Shown here in pieces: positions 15,499 to 18,222 of a stretch of DNA of 18,222 nt (the first letter of the stretch is position 1; the number at the start of each line of letters is the position of its first letter). Source of the stretch: Dehalococcoidales bacterium (GTDB lineage: Bacteria > Chloroflexota > Dehalococcoidia > Dehalococcoidales > UBA2162). The translations under genes and the position numbers were made by a program. A model generated the notes under the pieces. That model worked only from the letters and a program-made list of their open reading frames with translations. It did not search any database and was not told the origin of the DNA. The DNA lies in NCBI GenBank assembly GCA_030648675.1, contig JAUSGV010000055.1, positions 1 to 18,222 on the forward strand. The letters are read 5' to 3'.

Positions 15499-17043
15499 AT
15501 GAATATCAGGCCCGACGATATACTGTATTCTCCGCAATTGGTCCAGCACACGCGCAACGGCGTTTATCTGCTGATAGATCCCGCGTCGCCAAACTGGGCC
15601 AGTGTGAATTCTTTCGGCTCCGCCGTGATCCGTGGTTGCGATGGGCGACACACGCTGGATGAAATTGCCAGCAGCGTGAGCGGCAATTCTCCAGCGGATG
15701 ATGTCGCGGCGTTTGCCGAACAAGCGGCCGAAGCAGGGTTCATCTCGACTACACCTGATATAAGCCCGGCATACCGCGGCCGCAAATATGCCATCGCTCC
15801 AGCCAAACTCGAAGAGCTCTGGATCAATACTAATAACTCCTGTCCTTTGTCATGTAAACACTGCCTGGTGGATGGGGGAAAAGAAAAGGCAGGTCCGATG
15901 ACGACCGCCGAATTGAAGGATTTAGTCGATGAGGCAATCGAACTCGGGGCGAAGCGCATTTATTTCACCGGCGGCGACCCCTTCCTGCGAAAAGATATTT
16001 TACCGCTTATTAAATATGTCACCGCCAAAGTGCCACTCGTCGTTTTGACCAGCGGGGTACTGATTAAAGGGGAAACGGCAGCCCGAATAAAATCGGCAGC
16101 AAACGATCGCCTGATGCTCCAGATTAGCCTGGAGGGACCGGATGCAAGCACCAACGACGCGATTCGCGGCAAAGGCAATTACGACCGGGCGGTACGCGGT
16201 ATTCGTGCGTTAATGGAAGCAGGAATAACACCGGTGGTGACGACTACTTTAACACGATTAAATTACATACGGGCAGCCGAAACTACGCGATTTCTGGCCG
16301 GTCTCGGGATCAGAGACCACCATATACTTTGGCTTCACGCCAGAGGCAGGATGCGTCAAAATGCTGACGAATTGCTGCTCCCCGGAAGCGAAGTAGCCCG
16401 GGTGATGGCAAGACTCAGAGATGCGACCGAGGGGACCAACATCATCGTCGATAATATGGTATCGCTGGCGGCCAGGATAAGGGGCAAACGGGGCCGGAAG
16501 AACGACCTGTGCAATTCCTGTTACGGGGTGCTGAATGTAAATACCGATGGGCATGTGTATCCCTGCGCGTCTCTTTGCGGTGCTGCCGGTTTCGACTGCG
16601 GGTCTATCAAGGAAAAAAGCCTGGGCGATATCTGGCTGAAATCCGAGACGACAAAATGGATACGCGAGAACTCGGTACAGAAACGCATCGGATGTAGTTC
16701 ATGTCATCTAAAATATTTCTGCGGCGGCGGCTGCTTCGCCCAGTCGTATTTCAACTACGAGATGACTACAGGTGAAGGCTGCATCATGGCGCCCGACCCT
16801 TATTGTGAGGCGTATAAGTCACAAATCACCGAGTTGCTGTGGCAGACAGCCATGCCGCAACCGCAAGAAAAAATAGAAAACAAACCAACCTTGTACCGGC
16901 AAATGGAAACCAAGCTGCCCCGGTGTGCCGCCGACGGAAACCGTGTATTGGACGCCGCTTTCGACGTGGGCACTTACCATTGTTCCTGCGTACTGGCTAT
17001 GGATGCGCCGGATGACAAAAGGAGACGCGGTGGTAAACGATAA
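15499..17043 (+). CDS. PqqD-radical SAM-SPASM protein with Cys-containing C-terminal extension
   Basis: This 514-residue protein has a PqqD-like (RRE) winged-helix domain at about 20-90 (GVYLLID, SFGSAVIRGCDGRHTLDEIA), the radical SAM motif C115-PLS-C119-KH-C122, GGDP at 158-161 for S-adenosylmethionine binding, and a SPASM domain with C338, C341, C356, C360, C367, C399, C402, C408, C412, C428 and C436. Such proteins modify peptides or cofactors using two auxiliary [4Fe-4S] clusters. An unusual tail (about 450-514) has C476 and H494-C495-S-C497. No separate precursor peptide is convincing nearby; the substrate is unknown. It follows the DUF169 gene, and its end overlaps the VTT membrane gene by 14 bp. 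The family is certain, the role is not. Confidence 0.88.
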   Translation: MNIRPDDILYSPQLVQHTRNGVYLLIDPASPNWASVNSFGSAVIRGCDGRHTLDEIASSVSGNSPADDVAAFAEQAAEAGFISTTPDISPAYRGRKYAIAPAKLEELWINTNNSCPLSCKHCLVDGGKEKAGPMTTAELKDLVDEAIELGAKRIYFTGGDPFLRKDILPLIKYVTAKVPLVVLTSGVLIKGETAARIKSAANDRLMLQISLEGPDASTNDAIRGKGNYDRAVRGIRALMEAGITPVVTTTLTRLNYIRAAETTRFLAGLGIRDHHILWLHARGRMRQNADELLLPGSEVARVMARLRDATEGTNIIVDNMVSLAARIRGKRGRKNDLCNSCYGVLNVNTDGHVYPCASLCGAAGFDCGSIKEKSLGDIWLKSETTKWIRENSVQKRIGCSSCHLKYFCGGGCFAQSYFNYEMTTGEGCIMAPDPYCEAYKSQITELLWQTAMPQPQEKIENKPTLYRQMETKLPRCAADGNRVLDAAFDVGTYHCSCVLAMDAPDDKRRRGGKR

Positions 17044-17767
17044 GCTGAAGGATGAAAAACCGAAGTCGATAAAGCGCTCCCTCCTGCGCAACTTGGTCAT
17101 TCTCGTGGCGGTAGCGGGGCTCCTGGCGATCTTATACTTCACATCCGACAGGTTCCGCATGCATGCCCAATTTGTGATAACGGTGCTGTCGCATGGGGAC
17201 ATGGCCGGCCTTAAAGACTACTTGCTCGCCTGGGGTGCCTGGGCTCCGGTTATTTCAGCCGCGATCATGATATTGCAATCGGTTGTCGCCCCTTTGCCGG
17301 CTTTTATCGTTACCGTCACCAACGGGTGGCTTTTCGGGACTTTATGGGGTACGCTTTTGTCCTGGAGCAGCGCCATGGCCGGCGCGGCACTTTGTTTCTA
17401 TATAGCCCGCGGATTCGGCCGGCCCGCGGCGGAAAAATTCGTTAGCAAAAAAGCGTTGAATTTCGTCGACAAATTTTTTGAACGCTATGGAACAAACTCC
17501 GTCCTGATTGCCCGGTTGATCCCGGTTGTCTCTTTCGACGCGGTGAGCTACGCGGCGGGATTGACTCCCATCAAATTTTGGGGCTTTTTCGTCGCTACCG
17601 GAATCGGACAACTACCCGCGACCATCGTCTATTCCTGGCTGGGGCAAAACCTATCGTTATCCGCAAAAATAGGGCTTTGGGCTGTCGGCGGAGTAGCCGC
17701 ATTACTCATCTTGGGGTTAACGGTTAAAAAAGCAATGGAAAGGCGAATCCATGCCAGTTCAAGTTGA
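17030..17767 (+). CDS. TVP38/TMEM64 (VTT domain) family membrane protein
   Basis: This 245-residue inner-membrane protein has one N-terminal transmembrane helix (about 15-33), a soluble segment, then the VTT core with VVAPLPAFIVTVTNGWLFGTLWG, the FYIARGFGRPAAEKFVSK loop, ERYGTNSVLIARLIPVVSFDAVSYAAGLTPIKFWGFF and a last helix. The family includes DedA-like lipid carriers/scramblases; the transport role here is unknown. GTG at 17030 is chosen because AAAAGGAG lies 5 nt upstream and the protein begins with a charged region. Earlier in-frame ATGs at 16925 and 17012 overlap the radical SAM gene without support. The 14-bp overlap indicates coupling with the upstream gene, so the two may act on the same membrane or export process. 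Confidence 0.87.
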   Translation: MVNDKLKDEKPKSIKRSLLRNLVILVAVAGLLAILYFTSDRFRMHAQFVITVLSHGDMAGLKDYLLAWGAWAPVISAAIMILQSVVAPLPAFIVTVTNGWLFGTLWGTLLSWSSAMAGAALCFYIARGFGRPAAEKFVSKKALNFVDKFFERYGTNSVLIARLIPVVSFDAVSYAAGLTPIKFWGFFVATGIGQLPATIVYSWLGQNLSLSAKIGLWAVGGVAALLILGLTVKKAMERRIHASSS

Positions 17768-17779
17768 ACTCAGGCAAGA

Positions 17780-17802
17780 TGCCCCGTATCAGGTACGGGG
17801 CA
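17780..17802 (+). terminator. Hairpin after the VTT gene
   Basis: TGCCCCGTA (17780-17788) pairs perfectly with TACGGGGCA (17794-17802) around a 5-nt loop, 12 nt after the stop. No T-run follows, so its role as a terminator is tentative. A second short palindrome, GGCTCTGAGCC, follows at 17803-17813. Confidence 0.5.
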
Positions 17803-17849
17803 GGCTCTGAGCCACCAATAATGGTCTGGCATAGTCGTATGCAAGGGGG

Positions 17850-17930
17850 TAGGTATCACAGCGTTTGACGGGAGATAGGTATCACAGGCGTCTCGCAGGA
17901 GGTAGGTATCACAGGCGTCTCGCCTGCGAA
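17850..17930. repeat. Three tandem direct repeats (TAGGTATCACAG...)
   Basis: TAGGTATCACAG occurs at 17850, 17876 and 17903 (periods 26 and 27 bp). Units 2 and 3 share TAGGTATCACAGGCGTCTCGC; unit 1 is diverged after the first 12 bp. Unit 3 contains the palindrome CAGGCG-TCT-CGCCTG (17912-17926). There are too few units and no spacer structure for a CRISPR array. It is intergenic and resembles a dispersed palindromic repeat that has tandemly duplicated. Confidence 0.75.
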
Positions 17931-17992
17931 AATGATAGTGCACAACAATAATGAGGAACCCGCCCAAGTGCGCACCGGCCGCTTTCATTTCT

Positions 17993-18222
17993 GGCTGAAC
18001 GTTTCCGTTCTGGCCGGCGCTTGCCTGGCGCTTTGCAATCAAATTTCCGACCGGCGATCCCGACAAGGGAATGGGGAGCGGAAACACGGGACTTGGATTT
18101 GGAGTCGCGTTGGAAAAAAATCATCGCCGTTTTCACGGTTTTTTGAATGCCAACTATTTAATCGACGGCGGCAATGAATCGCTGGAAGGTTTGATGCACC
18201 ATCAGATGTTCGATTTTTCACT
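17993..18222 (+). pseudogene. 5'-truncated fragment resembling a DUF3187-type beta-barrel protein, continuing past the window
   Basis: The open frame runs from just after a TGA at 17990-17992 to the end of the window, with no good start in its first third. It reads WRFAIKFPTGDPDKGMGSG near 18024-18080, then an alternating hydrophobic pattern (GLGFGVALE, FHGFLNANYLI, GLMHHQMFDFS) typical of an outer-membrane barrel. From memory this KxPTGDPxKGxGSG motif fits DUF3187-like or other barrel families; I could not run a search. The first possible ATG is at 18071. Either the 5' part was lost near the repeats, or a frameshift lies around 17940-18000. The gene may continue downstream intact only in part. 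Confidence 0.4.

Noticed and set aside
15440..15502. Short ORFs (15-20 codons) before the radical SAM gene as a RiPP precursor
   Set aside because: No ribosome site, no leader-core pattern, and too short to bind an RRE domain convincingly.
17850..17930. CRISPR array
   Set aside because: Only three units, they are directly adjacent without unique spacers, one is diverged, and no cas genes are nearby.
17932..18177. 81-aa plus-strand ORF after the direct repeats
   Set aside because: Its second half overlaps, in another frame, the barrel-like coding pattern. Its sequence shows no domain, and the start lies in the repeat palindrome.

Overview
The window looks like chromosomal DNA of a strictly anaerobic bacterium with about mid-50s percent GC (judged by eye). 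Genes for methylmalonyl-CoA metabolism, a selenocysteine formate dehydrogenase joined to NuoE/NuoF-like and Nfn-like subunits, a DUF169 protein and a radical SAM/SPASM enzyme fit an acetogenic, syntrophic or organohalide-respiring lifestyle. The remA-gmk pair, the guanylate kinase P-loop GPSGAGKD and several TTG/GTG starts made me favour Chloroflexota (Dehalococcoidia-like). Desulfobacterota or Bacillota are not excluded, and the taxonomic call is inference only.

Layout. 1-1580: the B12-binding small subunit of methylmalonyl-CoA mutase and its GTPase chaperone MeaB, flanked by two copies of a hairpin-rich repeat; the second copy supplies the last codons and stop of meaB. 1635-2036 (minus): a GGCT-like protein. 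2100-3870: a strong promoter driving a DUF47 (PhoU-like) protein and a PiT phosphate permease. 3958-4882 (minus): remA (DUF370) overlapping gmk. 5077-13256: a tightly packed plus-strand operon, nuoE-like, nuoF-like, fdhD, fdhA, nfnA-like, nfnB-like. fdhA is interrupted by an in-frame UGA at 9319-9321, which I read as selenocysteine 348 because a bacterial SECIS hairpin with the GGUCU loop lies at the E. coli fdhF spacing. 13272-13565: a consensus promoter, about 260 nt of folded RNA and an intrinsic terminator, with no convincing gene inside. 13669-14724: a lipoprotein with two rhodanese domains. 14782-17767: a DUF169 protein, a PqqD-radical SAM-SPASM protein with an extra Cys-bearing tail, and a TVP38/VTT membrane protein. 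17768-18222: a hairpin, three direct repeats and a 5'-less fragment resembling a DUF3187-type beta-barrel protein that runs off the window.

How the genes may work together. The Sec/Mo(W) formate dehydrogenase subunit has a NuoG/HydA-like iron-sulfur N-terminus that would pass electrons to NuoF/NuoE-like subunits. FdhD supplies sulfur for cofactor activation. The NfnA/NfnB pair in the same operon would link NADH, ferredoxin and NADPH pools. The likely role is CO2/formate interconversion for the Wood-Ljungdahl methyl branch or formate oxidation. Methylmalonyl-CoA mutase genes suggest succinate/propionate carbon flow. The two items I would examine first are the UGA/SECIS-containing fdhA, which a standard gene caller would split, and the unassigned structured RNA ahead of the rhodanese lipoprotein.
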